64,000 nt of DNA from Pseudotabrizicola sp. GTDB taxonomy: Bacteria > Pseudomonadota > Alphaproteobacteria > Rhodobacterales > Rhodobacteraceae. Under the pieces are notes generated by a model, which saw only the letters and a program-made list of their open reading frames with translations, ran no database searches and was not told the DNA's origin. Shown piece after piece: positions 43,864 to 51,978 of this stretch. Made by a program: the position numbers and the translations under genes. Each line of letters starts with the position of its first letter. The first letter of the stretch is position 1. The stretch lies in assembly GCF_030684215.1 (NCBI RefSeq), contig NZ_JAUXOV010000073.1:158396-222395 (forward strand), read 5' to 3'.

Positions 43864-43882
43864 AAAACCTGACTCGTCAGGT
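43864..43882 (-). terminator. hairpin after the small rseP-bamA intergenic gene
   Basis: On the minus strand ACCTGAC-GA-GTCAGGT followed by TTTTG, ten bases past the stop of the 45-residue ORF. Possibly a partial terminator before bamA. Confidence 0.5.
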
Positions 43883-43892
43883 CGTCGCCCGA

Positions 43893-44030
43893 TCAGTGAT
43901 TGATAAGCGTGGTGCCCAGAAACGCCCCTGCCAACAGGCCCACAATGACCGTACCCAGCGTGAATATCCTGTCGGCATTCAGCCAGACCAGAAAAGACAG
44001 CCCACGATACCCTTGCATGACCAATTGCAT
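43893..44030 (-). CDS. 45-residue membrane peptide between rseP and bamA
   Basis: Reads MQLVMQGYRGLSFLVWLNAD at the start and ends in FLGTTLINH. One transmembrane helix (about residues 24-42) follows an amphipathic, aromatic N-terminus. AGGGG lies eight bases upstream of the ATG. It is on the same strand as rseP and bamA, 73 bp after rseP, and a hairpin follows. The codon choice and good ribosome site argue that it is real. Function unknown; its position suggests a link to envelope-stress proteolysis or BamA biogenesis (inference). Confidence 0.68.
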   Translation of the reverse strand: MQLVMQGYRGLSFLVWLNADRIFTLGTVIVGLLAGAFLGTTLINH

Positions 44031-44103
44031 GACATAACCCCTTCAGATGCAAGGATACGTTAGCGCGAAAATACGGCCTGATTATGGCAATCAGGCCTGA
44101 CAC

Positions 44104-45441
44104 TCAGGGGCAGAACAGGTCATTCGTCAGGGCAAAAACCATCAGCGACAGCAACACCACCAGCCCCGCCATCATCATGACCTGCAACGCGCGGTCCGAA
44201 GGTGGCTTGCCCGTCACTGCTTCATAGGCGTGAAATATCAGATGCCCGCCATCCAGCACCGGAATCGGGAACAGGTTCATAAGACCCACCGCCACTGACA
44301 GCAGCGCGATGAACTGGATGAACGTCTCTAACCCCTGACTTGCCGCTGCCCCCGAGCTTTCGGCAATGCCGATCGGCCCGCGCAGGTTGCAGCTGGAGAT
44401 CTTGCCGGCAACCATGTGCCACAGCCCGGAAAGCGAGGTAGTGGCAATGCGCCAAGTCTGCTCGCCCGCAAGCCCGACAGCCTCAAACACTCCCGGATGC
44501 CGGGTTTCCGGCTCGAACCCCAAACCGCCATTCAAACCGATCAGCCAGCGCGTCTCAAACCCGCCCTCTGCCTTTGGCAGGTCCATCTTGCGCGGGGTCA
44601 AGGTGGTGTCAAACGTCTCACCTGCACGCCAGACCGTCAGGCGCAGGCTGCGACCTTCGGATGCGGCGACGATTCCGGGCAATTCGGCAAACACCGCAAC
44701 TGGCGCCCCATCGACCGCCAAAATGACATCACCCGGCTGCAACTTGGCGTCAAAGGCTGCACTTTGCGGCTGCACACCAGAGGCCATTGGTGGCAAGGGG
44801 TGCGGACCCTCAAACGTCACCACCTGCCCTGCCCGGTCCACGCTGTAGGTCACGCTTGGCCCGGCAGGCAAATCCGCCGCCACCGCAATCAGGCGGGTCA
44901 GATCGGGAGTTTCCGCGCCGTTGATCGACAAGATCCGGTCGCCCGGCTGCAATTGCTGACCTTCAAACGGCTGGGGTGAGATTTTGCCGACCACCGGGTC
45001 ATCGCTGAACACGCCCGACCACAGGATAAGCCCTGTCAGGATCAGCACTGCGCTGATGAAATTGAACGCAGGCCCCGCCGCCACGGTCAGCGACCGCGCC
45101 CAAAGCGGTGCGCCATGCATCGTGCGCCGCCGCTCGGCATCCGACAGGCCAGAGATCACCTCGCCATCCTTGGCCGAGGCAGCATTGCTGTCGCCGAGAA
45201 ACTTGACATAGCCGCCGAACGGCAGCGCAGCGATCTGCCATTTGGTTCCACGGCTGTCCACGCGCGAGTACAGGATTGGACCAAAGCCAAGACTGAACAC
45301 CTCGGCATGAATGCCCGTCCAGCGGCCCACGATGTAATGGCCGTATTCATGAATGGCGACGATGATCGACAGCACCACGACAAAGGCCACCACGGTCCAG
45401 ACGAAACCGCCAAAGCTGGGAACAAGACCAATCAGATCCAA
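44104..45441 (-). CDS. rseP: RseP-type site-2 metalloprotease
   Basis: 445 residues with a TTG start preceded by AAGGA. An intramembrane zinc protease with HEYGHY in the first helix, two PDZ-like periplasmic regions (about 115-300), and LDGGHL in the third helix. In E. coli it cleaves RseA to release sigma-E; the target here is not in the window. It is part of the envelope cluster, 47 bp downstream of dxr. Confidence 0.95.
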   Translation of the reverse strand: MDLIGLVPSFGGFVWTVVAFVVVLSIIVAIHEYGHYIVGRWTGIHAEVFSLGFGPILYSRVDSRGTKWQIAALPFGGYVKFLGDSNAASAKDGEVISGLSDAERRRTMHGAPLWARSLTVAAGPAFNFISAVLILTGLILWSGVFSDDPVVGKISPQPFEGQQLQPGDRILSINGAETPDLTRLIAVAADLPAGPSVTYSVDRAGQVVTFEGPHPLPPMASGVQPQSAAFDAKLQPGDVILAVDGAPVAVFAELPGIVAASEGRSLRLTVWRAGETFDTTLTPRKMDLPKAEGGFETRWLIGLNGGLGFEPETRHPGVFEAVGLAGEQTWRIATTSLSGLWHMVAGKISSCNLRGPIGIAESSGAAASQGLETFIQFIALLSVAVGLMNLFPIPVLDGGHLIFHAYEAVTGKPPSDRALQVMMMAGLVVLLSLMVFALTNDLFCP

Positions 45442-45488
45442 GGGCTTTCCTTTGTGTCAGATGCCGCCAATGGGCCGCAATGTCAGAA

Positions 45489-46673
45489 TTATCGCCGTGC
45501 GGCCAGCGCTGTTGCGGCCTCACCTGCCCGTATTCGCGCAAGATGGTCCGCGCGAAGGATGTCCTCAAGGGTCATCACGTCAGTTTCAAGGCACATCTCC
45601 GGCATAAGCCGGGCAAGCGTGGTTTCCACCACCCCCGCCATGTCCATAAACCCGATCTGGCCCGCCAGAAACTGATCCAGCGCAATTTCCTTGGATGCAT
45701 TGAACACTGCCCCTGCCAGCCCGCGCATCGACATCACATCGCGGCACAGACGCAACGCCGGATAGCGGTTCAGATCGGGGGCGCGGAAACTGAGCGTGGC
45801 AATCTGCGCCAGATCCAGCCGCGCGACCGGCAGGGCCGCACGCTCGGGCCAGTTCAGCGCATAACCGATGGAATGGCGCATGTCGGGCGCGCCCATATGG
45901 GCCATGATCGCGCCATCCTGAAAGCCGACCAACGAATGGATCAGCGATTCAGGGTGGATGATCACCTCTATCTGGTCGGGACGCACATCGAAATACTCGC
46001 GTGTTTCAATGACTTCCAACGCCTTATTAAACATTGACGCTGAATCGATTGTGATGCGCTGCCCCATCGCCCAATTCGGATGCGCCAAGGCTTCCTTGAC
46101 GGTGGCATTGGCCAATGCCTCCATCGGCCAGTCGCGCAGCGCTCCTCCGCTCGCGGTCAGGATAATGCGCTCAACCGCTGCAATGTCCTCACCCGCCAGT
46201 GCCTGAAAGATTGCCGAATGCTCGGAATCTACTGGCAGAATGCGCGCGCCATGCGCTGCCGCCGTTGCCATAAGAAGGGGCCCGGCGGTCACCAGACTTT
46301 CCTTGTTGGCAAGCGCCAGCGTGCGCCCATGGCGCAGGGCGCGCAGGCCGGGCACCAGACCCGCCGCGCCCACAATCGCGCTCATGACCCAATCAGCGGG
46401 GCGGTCGGCGGCATCAGCGATGGCAGCGTCGCCCGCCGCCACCTCAACCCCCGACCCTGCCAAAGCGTCGCGCAGCGCGGGCAGACAAGACTCGTCCGCG
46501 CAGACCGCGACCTCGGCCCGCAACGCGCGCGCCATTTCCGCCAGTCGCGCAACATTGCGTCCGCCAGTCAGCGCCACAGTGCGAAACGTCTGCGGCCCGC
46601 CCGCACGGGAGATCAGGTCAAAGGTGCTTTCCCCCACCGATCCGGTCGCCCCAAAAATCGAAATACTGCGCAT
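45489..46673 (-). CDS. dxr: 1-deoxy-D-xylulose 5-phosphate reductoisomerase
   Basis: 394 residues. It converts DXP to 2-C-methyl-D-erythritol 4-phosphate with NADPH, the committed step of isoprenoid precursor synthesis. Motifs are the NADPH-binding FGATGSVGESTF, LANKESLVTAG, PVDSEHSAIFQAL (metal/substrate) and MGQRITIDSASM. It supplies precursors for the undecaprenyl synthase encoded two genes upstream. Confidence 0.97.
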   Translation of the reverse strand: MRSISIFGATGSVGESTFDLISRAGGPQTFRTVALTGGRNVARLAEMARALRAEVAVCADESCLPALRDALAGSGVEVAAGDAAIADAADRPADWVMSAIVGAAGLVPGLRALRHGRTLALANKESLVTAGPLLMATAAAHGARILPVDSEHSAIFQALAGEDIAAVERIILTASGGALRDWPMEALANATVKEALAHPNWAMGQRITIDSASMFNKALEVIETREYFDVRPDQIEVIIHPESLIHSLVGFQDGAIMAHMGAPDMRHSIGYALNWPERAALPVARLDLAQIATLSFRAPDLNRYPALRLCRDVMSMRGLAGAVFNASKEIALDQFLAGQIGFMDMAGVVETTLARLMPEMCLETDVMTLEDILRADHLARIRAGEAATALAARR

Positions 46674-46677
46674 GCCC

Positions 46678-47478
46678 TTAGCCCCCCAACGGCGCGGGCA
46701 TTGGCAAAGATGTGAACAATCCCAGCAACATGACCAGCACCACGGCCCCGATCATCGCATCAAACCTGTCCAGAAAACCGCCATGACCGGGGATCAGGCC
46801 CGAGCTGTCCTTGACCCCGGACCGCCGCTTGATCCAGCTTTCGGCGATATCGCCCAACTGTCCGGCAAAGGCGACGAAGGGTGCAAGTGCCACCGCCATC
46901 CAGGGAGCATGGCCTGTGGCCACAAAAATCAACGACACGATCAGCGCGCCAACCCAGCCCGCCACCGTGCCGGACCATGTCTTTTTCGGGCTGATCGCAG
47001 GCCAGAACTTCGGCCCACCCACCACGCGCCCGACGAAATAGCCCATCACATCCGACACAATCACAATGGCCACAATCCACAGGATCGCCGGCACGCCGGG
47101 GCTGCGCAATTCGATAAGGCCATAACCCGCAACCATGATGGCGATGCCGTAAAGCGTGGCAATCCGCCGGTCGCGGCGCGGGGTCAGCGCCAGAGCCAGC
47201 CCCGGCAGGATCAACAGGGTCGTGGCCAGATCATCACGAAACACCTCAGCCCCAGCCAGACAGGCGGCCGCAAACAGACCCACCGCAAAGGGCGTCCGCT
47301 TGCGCCCCGGAGCGGTCATATTCGCCAGTTCCCAAAACATCACCCCGGTCAGCGCAATCACCAGTATCGAAAACGGGGTGCCGCCAAGCCACAACTCTCC
47401 CGCACCCACGGCAAGCATGAAAATGGCGGAGATCGCCCGCTTTTTCAGATCTCCCCAGCGGGCAATCGCATCTGTCAT
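46678..47478 (-). CDS. cdsA: phosphatidate cytidylyltransferase
   Basis: 266 residues, polytopic (about 7-8 helices). It makes CDP-diacylglycerol for phospholipid synthesis. The C-terminal signature GDIAESWIKRRSGVKD...PGHGGFLDRFD is intact. Its ATG overlaps the uppS stop by four bases, and it is followed 4 bp later by dxr. Confidence 0.96.
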   Translation of the reverse strand: MTDAIARWGDLKKRAISAIFMLAVGAGELWLGGTPFSILVIALTGVMFWELANMTAPGRKRTPFAVGLFAAACLAGAEVFRDDLATTLLILPGLALALTPRRDRRIATLYGIAIMVAGYGLIELRSPGVPAILWIVAIVIVSDVMGYFVGRVVGGPKFWPAISPKKTWSGTVAGWVGALIVSLIFVATGHAPWMAVALAPFVAFAGQLGDIAESWIKRRSGVKDSSGLIPGHGGFLDRFDAMIGAVVLVMLLGLFTSLPMPAPLGG

Positions 47479-48215
47479 CCGGCGGCAACCCCGCCATAGC
47501 GCCGTTCACGATTGCCAAAGCGCGACACGATTTGCGCCAGCTCCTCAGGCGAGAAATCCGGCCACAGTGTCGGTGTGAACTCGTATTCCGCATAAGCTGT
47601 CTGCCACAGCAGGTAATTCGAGGTCCGCGTCTCGCCGCTGGTGCGGATCACCAGATCGGGGTCGGGCAGGTCTGCGGTATCCAGACGCGACCCGATCATC
47701 ACATCATTGACCGCTTCGGGTGCCAGCCGCCCCGCAGCCACATCAGTTGCAATTGCACGCATGGCGCGCGTAATTTCATCGCGCCCGCCGTAGTTGATGG
47801 CGACCGTCAGGTTCAACCGGGAAAACTGCGCTGTGCGCGCCTCGATCCCATCCATCAGTTTGCGCAGACGCGGGTTCAGCGGGGTGCGATCGCCAATAAA
47901 GCGCATCCGCACGCCCTCAACCGCCAGCCGGTCTGCCTCACGTTCAATGTAGCGTGCGAAAATCGACATCAGACCCACGACCTCTTCGGTCGAGCGCTTC
48001 CAGTTTTCGGTGGAAAACGCATAGATCGTCAGCCAGCGGATGCCCAGATCCGGCGCGCAGCGCACGATTTCCTTGACCCTTTCGGCCCCTTTGCGGTGAC
48101 CGACCAGACGGGGCCAGCCACGGTTTGTGGCCCAACGTCCATTGCCATCCATGATGATGGCGACATGCTCTGCCAACCGGGGTGGCTTTTGTTCTGCCGA
48201 TGTGGTGGACGCCAA
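47475..48215 (-). CDS. uppS: isoprenyl transferase (undecaprenyl diphosphate synthase)
   Basis: 246 residues. It extends farnesyl diphosphate with isopentenyl units to the C55 carrier used for peptidoglycan and LPS. Motifs are HVAIIMDGNGRWA at residues 18-30, FSTENW and the C-terminal RTSGE-type region. The start is TTG at 48215, with AGGGAC nine bases upstream; no better start precedes the conserved region. Confidence 0.95.
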   Translation of the reverse strand: MASTTSAEQKPPRLAEHVAIIMDGNGRWATNRGWPRLVGHRKGAERVKEIVRCAPDLGIRWLTIYAFSTENWKRSTEEVVGLMSIFARYIEREADRLAVEGVRMRFIGDRTPLNPRLRKLMDGIEARTAQFSRLNLTVAINYGGRDEITRAMRAIATDVAAGRLAPEAVNDVMIGSRLDTADLPDPDLVIRTSGETRTSNYLLWQTAYAEYEFTPTLWPDFSPEELAQIVSRFGNRERRYGGVAAG

Positions 48216-48315
48216 TCCCCTGTCCCTTTTTTGTCAATCTATCCAGCCTGTTACGCCCGGAAATTCTGTTAAAAACATTGTGTTTTGCCAGCAGAACATG
48301 GCGTGAGCGCTGACG

Positions 48316-48879
48316 TCAGACCTGCATGATTTCTGTTTGCTTGCCTTCAAGCGTCTGATCCACCAGCTTGATATACTTGTCGGTCATTTCCTGAACCTCG
48401 GCTTCCCAGAACTTGACGTCATCTTCGGACAAGCCATCGTTCTTGGCTTTCTTGATCTGGTCCATCCCGTCGCGGCGCAGGTTGCGCACGGCCACGCGCG
48501 CGTGCTCGGCGTAAGAGGCGGCGACCTTGGTCAGTTCTTTGCGGCGCTGTTCGTTCAACTCGGGGATCGGCAGCATGATGATGGTGCCATTGGTCTGCGG
48601 GTTGATCCCAAGCCCGGATTCGCGAATGGCCTTTTCAACCTTGTTGACCATACCCTTGTCCCAGACGTTGATCGTAACCATTCGCGGCTCTGGCACGTTG
48701 ACGGTGCCAAGCTGGTTGACCGGCGTCATCTGGCCATAGGCATCAACCTGAATAGGCTCCAGCATCGAACCAGAGGCGCGGCCGGTGCGCAGCGACGCAA
48801 ATTCGGTGCGCAATGCATTGATCGCTCCATCCATGCGGCGGGTCAGATCTTCGGTATCCAGCTCAAAATCGTCAGCCAT
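48316..48879 (-). CDS. frr: ribosome recycling factor
   Basis: 187 residues, the standard length. It splits post-termination ribosomes with EF-G. Features are the N-terminal [25 protein letters not shown], domain [17 protein letters not shown], and the C-terminal helix pattern. It is placed between pyrH and uppS as in most proteobacteria. Confidence 0.97.
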   Translation of the reverse strand: MADDFELDTEDLTRRMDGAINALRTEFASLRTGRASGSMLEPIQVDAYGQMTPVNQLGTVNVPEPRMVTINVWDKGMVNKVEKAIRESGLGINPQTNGTIIMLPIPELNEQRRKELTKVAASYAEHARVAVRNLRRDGMDQIKKAKNDGLSEDDVKFWEAEVQEMTDKYIKLVDQTLEGKQTEIMQV

Positions 48880-49002
48880 CGGTTCATTCCTTCGTCAGCG
48901 TCCGGCAGAGTGCTGCTGTGTCGGGCGTTTTCCGTTTCTATAAGCGATGCAGACGCATGGGTATAGCCCCTGCTAAACCCGGCGTGCCTCGATTGACAAG
49001 GT

Positions 49003-49737
49003 TCAGTCATGCACAATTGTATAAGTGCCCTGCCCCGCCATGATCCCCTTGAATCCACCGGGTTCAGACAGTGCAAACACAACCAGAGGCATCCGGTTGT
49101 CGCGGCACAGCGCAATCGCAGAGGCATCCATCACCTTGAGATTGCGGCGCAGCACATCATCATAGGTGATATCGGCGTAGCGCTTGGCATCGGGGTTGGT
49201 CTTGGGGTCGCTGTCGTAAATGCCATCAACATTCTTGCCCATGAAGATCGCCTCGCAAGCCATTTCCGACGCGCGCAGAGCGGCGGCGGTGTCGGTGGTA
49301 AAATACGGGTTGCCGGTGCCGGCAGCAAAAATGCAGACCCGCTTTTTCTCAAGATGGCGCACGGCGCGGCGGCGGATATAGGGCTCGCACACCTGATCCA
49401 TCGGGATGGCGCTGATCACACGGGTATAAACCCCAAGTGATTCGAGGGCGGCCTGCATGGCCAGCGCGTTCATCACCGTGGCCAGCATGCCCATGTAATC
49501 GGCAGTGGTGCGTTCCATTCCCTGCGCCGACCCTTGCAAGCCGCGAAAGATATTGCCGCCGCCGATCACCATGCAAATCTCGACCCCGAGATCATGCACC
49601 GCTTTGATTTCGCGCGCCACACGCTCTACCGTTGGCGGATGCAGGCCGTATGCCTGGTCGCCCATCAGCGCCTCACCCGAGATTTTGAGCATCACGCGGT
49701 TGTATTTCGCACCGCCATCTAGGGCCGCTGGTGTCAT
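49003..49737 (-). CDS. pyrH: UMP kinase
   Basis: 244 residues from the ATG at 49737 (GGGGA upstream). It phosphorylates UMP to UDP; hexameric amino-acid-kinase fold. Motifs are [36 protein letters not shown] and DITYDDVL. First gene of the leftward cluster in this window; tsf and rpsB, often upstream, are not here because miaA faces away. A 16-bp tandem repeat lies in its 5' region. Confidence 0.97.
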   Translation of the reverse strand: MTPAALDGGAKYNRVMLKISGEALMGDQAYGLHPPTVERVAREIKAVHDLGVEICMVIGGGNIFRGLQGSAQGMERTTADYMGMLATVMNALAMQAALESLGVYTRVISAIPMDQVCEPYIRRRAVRHLEKKRVCIFAAGTGNPYFTTDTAAALRASEMACEAIFMGKNVDGIYDSDPKTNPDAKRYADITYDDVLRRNLKVMDASAIALCRDNRMPLVVFALSEPGGFKGIMAGQGTYTIVHD

Positions 49738-49755
49738 GGGCTTTCCCCGTAGTTC

Positions 49756-49786
49756 GTTTTGAGATTGGACAGTTTTGAGATTGGAC
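49756..49786. repeat. 16-bp tandem repeat upstream of pyrH
   Basis: GTTTTGAGATTGGAC occurs twice in direct orientation (49756-49770 and 49772-49786), period 16, in the 149-bp gap between the pyrH and miaA start codons. Confidence 0.8.
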
Positions 49787-49864
49787 TGCGGCGCAAAATG
49801 TCGCAAAACGACGGCGGGTTCAACCTGTGACTGGCGTCAGAGCGGGGGTTTCACACCCCGTACC

Positions 49865-49893
49865 CCTGTGGAGTAATTTTGCCAAGATGAAAG
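49865..49893. repeat. variant copy of the dispersed intergenic repeat at the miaA start
   Basis: GTGGAGTAATTTTGCCAAGATGAAAG resembles the GGGAGTATTTTGAAAGCAG element at 58161 with an extended 3' side. The miaA start ATG is the ATG of this element. Confidence 0.45.
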
Positions 49894-50753
49894 TGCCTGC
49901 CAATATATCGCGTGAGGCCCCTGTGCTGATCGTCGGGCCGACGGCCAGCGGCAAATCCGCATTGGCAATGGATCTGGCCGCGCGCGACGGGCGGGTGATT
50001 GTGAATGCCGATGCCTTGCAGGTCTATGGCTGCTGGCGGCTGCTGACGGCGCGGCCTTCGATGGCGGATGAAGCGGCGCTGCCGCATGTGATGTATGGCC
50101 ATGTCGGGCGGGATCAGCCCTATTCTGTCGGGCATTGGCTGCGTGAGGTCCGGGCGTGGCTGGACCGCCCGGTGGTGATCGTGGGCGGCACTGGCCTGTA
50201 TTTTCTGGCGCTGACCGAAGGGCTGGCGGAAGTGCCGGAGACCCCGCCGACTGTGCGGGCCGAAGCCAACGCGCTGCGACTGGGGGATTTGGCCGCGATG
50301 GTGGCCGCACTTGACTCGCAGACGGCAGCGCGGATCGATCTTGCCAATCCGGCCCGCGTACAGCGCGCGTGGGAGGTGTTGCGGGCAACGGGGCGTGGGT
50401 TGGCCGCATGGCAGGCGGACACACCCGCGCCACTGATCGCGCGCAAGGGGGCCGAGGCTCTGGTGCTGCGCCCGCAGGTGGCGTGGCTGAACGCGCGCAT
50501 CGACCGCCGATTCGATCAGATGATCGCACAGGGCGCGCTGGAGGAAGCGCGGGCCGAGGCCCCGTTCTGGCACCCCGACCGCCCGTCGGCCCGCGCGATT
50601 GGTGCCCCCGAGCTGATCGCGCACCTGCGCGGCGACCTTCCACTGGAGGCGGCGGTGGAGGCGGCCAAACTGGCCAGTCGCCAATATGCCAAGCGCCAGC
50701 GCACCTGGTTTCGCAACCGGATGCGGGACTGGACCCCTGTTCCACCGTCCTGA
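49887..50753 (+). CDS. miaA: tRNA dimethylallyltransferase
   Basis: 288 residues. It adds the dimethylallyl group to A37 of tRNAs reading U-starting codons. The P-loop is [12 protein letters not shown] at residues 13-24; [18 protein letters not shown] and [13 protein letters not shown] are family motifs. The start was placed at 49887. It lies inside a repeat-like element and has no convincing Shine-Dalgarno, so the true start is less certain than the gene. No hfq follows; an AraC gene does. Confidence 0.95.
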   Translation: MKVPANISREAPVLIVGPTASGKSALAMDLAARDGRVIVNADALQVYGCWRLLTARPSMADEAALPHVMYGHVGRDQPYSVGHWLREVRAWLDRPVVIVGGTGLYFLALTEGLAEVPETPPTVRAEANALRLGDLAAMVAALDSQTAARIDLANPARVQRAWEVLRATGRGLAAWQADTPAPLIARKGAEALVLRPQVAWLNARIDRRFDQMIAQGALEEARAEAPFWHPDRPSARAIGAPELIAHLRGDLPLEAAVEAAKLASRQYAKRQRTWFRNRMRDWTPVPPS

Positions 50754-50875
50754 GATCACCCGGCAAGTGCAACTTATCCACAGGGGGGCATCTGATCTGT
50801 GGAGAAGGTCATAATTTTGCTTGGGTTGTGTGGCACGGCCTGATTATCTGAGCGAAGCCCAACCAGCAGGATCTT

Positions 50876-51673
50876 ATGAACGACCTAAGCGGCCTAGCGC
50901 AACTGCGTGTCACTGCCATCCCCCGGCTCGCCTCTGGCGGGCGCTGGCGGGTCGAAGCGATGCGTGCCATTTCGGAACCGATGTTCTTGTGGTTCACCAA
51001 AGGACAGGGGCGTATCACCATTGCCGGTGTTACCCGGGGCTATACCGCACATAATGCGGTGTTCATTCCGCCGGGTGTGATGCACGGGTTTGAGGTCGGA
51101 CCGCAAGTCTTTGGCACGGCGGTGTTCTTCGGCCGTGACTCCTCGGTCACCCTGCCAGAGACCGCGCAGCATCTGCGCATCCGCGAGGTGCATGCCCAGC
51201 AAGAGATCAACGTGATTCTCGACTCGCTTCAACGCGAGATCGACAGCGATATTCCCGCCCATGACCGCGCCACCCGCCACCACCTTGGGTTGTTGGGCGT
51301 CTGGCTGGAACGTCAGACCGTCAAAGCCGCGCCCGAGACGCCCAAACCCGACGCTGCGCGGCGTCTGGTCGCGCGCTACACCGCGCTGTTGGAACAAGGG
51401 TTTCGCAACGGCACCGGGGTTGGTGAATTTGCAGCCGCTCTTGGGGTGACACCGACCCATCTGACGCGCTGTTGCCGAATTGCCTGCAACAGGTCTGCGA
51501 TCGAGGTGCTGCAGGACCGGCGCATCTTTGAAGCCCGCAAGATGCTGTCAGAGACCAAACTGCCGGTGGCCCGCATCGGTGAGGCGCTTGGCTTTGCCTC
51601 GCCGGCCTATTTTACCCGGTCTTTCCAGCACCTGACCGGGCGCTCGCCGACCGCGTTTCGCCGCGAAATCTGA
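50876..51673 (+). CDS. AraC-family regulator with cupin-like N-terminus
   Basis: 265 residues. An N-terminal cupin-type sensing domain (VFIPPGVMHGFEVG) precedes a C-terminal double helix-turn-helix (about 170-262: GVGEFAAALGVTPTHLTR and PVARIGEALGFASPAYFTRSFQ). CAGGATCTT precedes the ATG. It is directly upstream of, and codirectional with, an ABC importer operon, which it may control, though a terminator lies between. The effector is unknown. Confidence 0.9.
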   Translation: MNDLSGLAQLRVTAIPRLASGGRWRVEAMRAISEPMFLWFTKGQGRITIAGVTRGYTAHNAVFIPPGVMHGFEVGPQVFGTAVFFGRDSSVTLPETAQHLRIREVHAQQEINVILDSLQREIDSDIPAHDRATRHHLGLLGVWLERQTVKAAPETPKPDAARRLVARYTALLEQGFRNGTGVGEFAAALGVTPTHLTRCCRIACNRSAIEVLQDRRIFEARKMLSETKLPVARIGEALGFASPAYFTRSFQHLTGRSPTAFRREI

Positions 51674-51690
51674 CCAAAGGCACAAAAGCA

Positions 51691-51716
51691 GGCCAACCCG
51701 CGCGGCGGGGCTTTTT
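51691..51716 (+). terminator. terminator after the AraC gene
   Basis: CCCGC-GCG-GCGGG stem with flanking GCC/GGC-type pairing across a small bulge, followed by TTTTT, within 45 bp of the stop codon. Confidence 0.6.
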
Positions 51717-51845
51717 GCCATTTTCTTGTAGATTCCGGCACTTGTCAGGGCATCTTGGTGCGAATTCGCTGCCAACAGGTCGACACCATGTCGTATTTAA
51801 TGCACAAAGAGGCGACTTCGGGCGTTGACGCAAGAAGCAAAGTGT

Positions 51846-51934
51846 TGCGCAATGGGGCCAATGCCCCGGCGCACTCAGACCTGTGCCGGGCAATAACAGA
51901 CTGGTCACGCCCCACCGGGGCGTAGCCCGGCACA
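51846..51934 (+). promoter_or_regulatory. strongly structured leader upstream of the ABC importer operon
   Basis: Two consecutive foldable units. The first is TGCGC-aat-GGGGC-caat-GCCCC-g-GCGCA (51846-51873). The second has 10-bp closing arms TGTGCCGGGC/GCCCGGCACA (51882-51891, 51925-51934) enclosing the inner hairpin CGCCCC-ACC-GGGGCG (51908-51922). It ends 44 bp before the binding-protein start and fills most of the 305-bp gene-free gap after the AraC gene. It could be a cis-acting RNA or attenuator; no known riboswitch class was recognised. Confidence 0.5.
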
Positions 51935-51978
51935 AAGATCAAAACAATAACAAGATGGCACTGCCATCAGGGAGACAT

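Noticed and set aside
43717-43892. Additional ORF immediately upstream of bamA
   Set aside because: Frames there lack a ribosome site and overlap the hairpin; only the 45-residue ORF at 43893-44030 is supportable.
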